Positions 63,967 to 64,000 of a stretch of DNA of 64,000 nt are shown here, piece by piece (the first letter of the stretch is position 1; every line of letters starts with the position of its first letter). A model generated the notes under the pieces. That model ran no database searches and was not told where the DNA came from. It was given only the letters and a program-made list of their open reading frames with translations. Source of the DNA: Notospermus geniculatus (lineage: Eukaryota; Nemertea; Pilidiophora; Heteronemertea; Lineidae); the NCBI GenBank assembly GCA_002633025.1, contig NMRB01000548.1:213711-277710 (forward strand). The letters are read 5' to 3'. The position numbers and the translations under genes are program-made.

Positions 63967-64000
63967 AGGGGCCTGTGGCCTAGCCTACTGTTTTGCCAAA

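Larger units (their letters stand above)
62830..64000. mobile_element. Large foldback, axis near 63370, with two nested MITEs
   Basis: Left arm about 62830-63350, right arm about 63390-64000. Paired segments include ACATAAAACAAGCTAACCTC with GAGGTTAGCTTGTTTTATGT, AATTCTTTGCAGAATAC with its partner, and the GGCTGGAA...CTTGTCTATT pair. Each arm carries its own insertion (next entries). Continues beyond the window edge. Confidence 0.85.

Noticed and set aside
1-64000. CRISPR arrays, bacterial operons, riboswitches
   Set aside because: No regularly spaced identical repeats with unique spacers and no prokaryotic gene signals; the tandem repeats present are contiguous satellites.

Overview
The window looks like nuclear DNA of a marine invertebrate. 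There are spliced genes with GT-AG introns, tRNA-derived SINEs, many foldback/MITE elements, a BEL/Pao retrotransposon, a Penelope-type GIY-YIG fragment and very frequent TAGGCCTA-type words. An echinoderm, hemichordate or similar animal would fit; I cannot fix the taxon. Most of the 64 kb is mobile DNA, and single N bases (8076, 12054, 49157) and a 764-base gap (41544-42307) mark assembly joins.

Layout. 0.18-8.08 kb: a young BEL/Pao element with near-identical LTRs; the right LTR runs on into a second, truncated gag start. 8.3-8.6 kb: a tRNA-derived SINE. 8.7-16.8 kb: a large cut-and-paste transposon with long diverged terminal inverted repeats and two convergent spliced genes. One is a P-superfamily-like transposase that has lost its central exons and holds a GIY-YIG fragment; the other is an unknown protein. 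19.2-20.2 and 34.0-35.6 kb: inverted arrays of a CCCCTGCAAA-type minisatellite.

20.24-33.55 kb is the centrepiece: an AT-rich virus-like element with 129-bp terminal inverted repeats. Its rightward arm encodes capsid-type proteins (two penton-like paralogs, a double-jelly-roll major capsid candidate, membrane and coiled-coil proteins, a small hydrophobic protein and an HNH nuclease). Its leftward arm encodes an A32-type packaging ATPase, a Q-rich protein and a deoxynucleoside kinase read in frame into a zinc-ribbon/HNH nuclease. I find no DNA polymerase, integrase, helicase or protease. Nearly every start codon lies in TAAATG, often TAAATAAATG. One gene has an A_AAA_AAA site leading into a -1-frame tail that ends with an overlapping PSAP/PPxY motif. 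A 2-kb foldback element has split the kinase-nuclease gene.

33.5-64 kb: accessory and host-like DNA. It has an unknown ORF among minisatellites (34.2 kb), a one-finger C2H2 protein (36.7 kb), exons of a eukaryotic ParB-like gene (38.8-42.8 kb), a gene whose first exon is split by a MITE (43.5-48.4 kb), an ORF running into a 49-bp tandem repeat (49.7-50.7 kb), and a phase-consistent five-exon minus-strand gene (54.6-61.8 kb). Large repeats, hairpins and nested foldbacks fill the rest. Family assignments come from reading motifs, without database searches.
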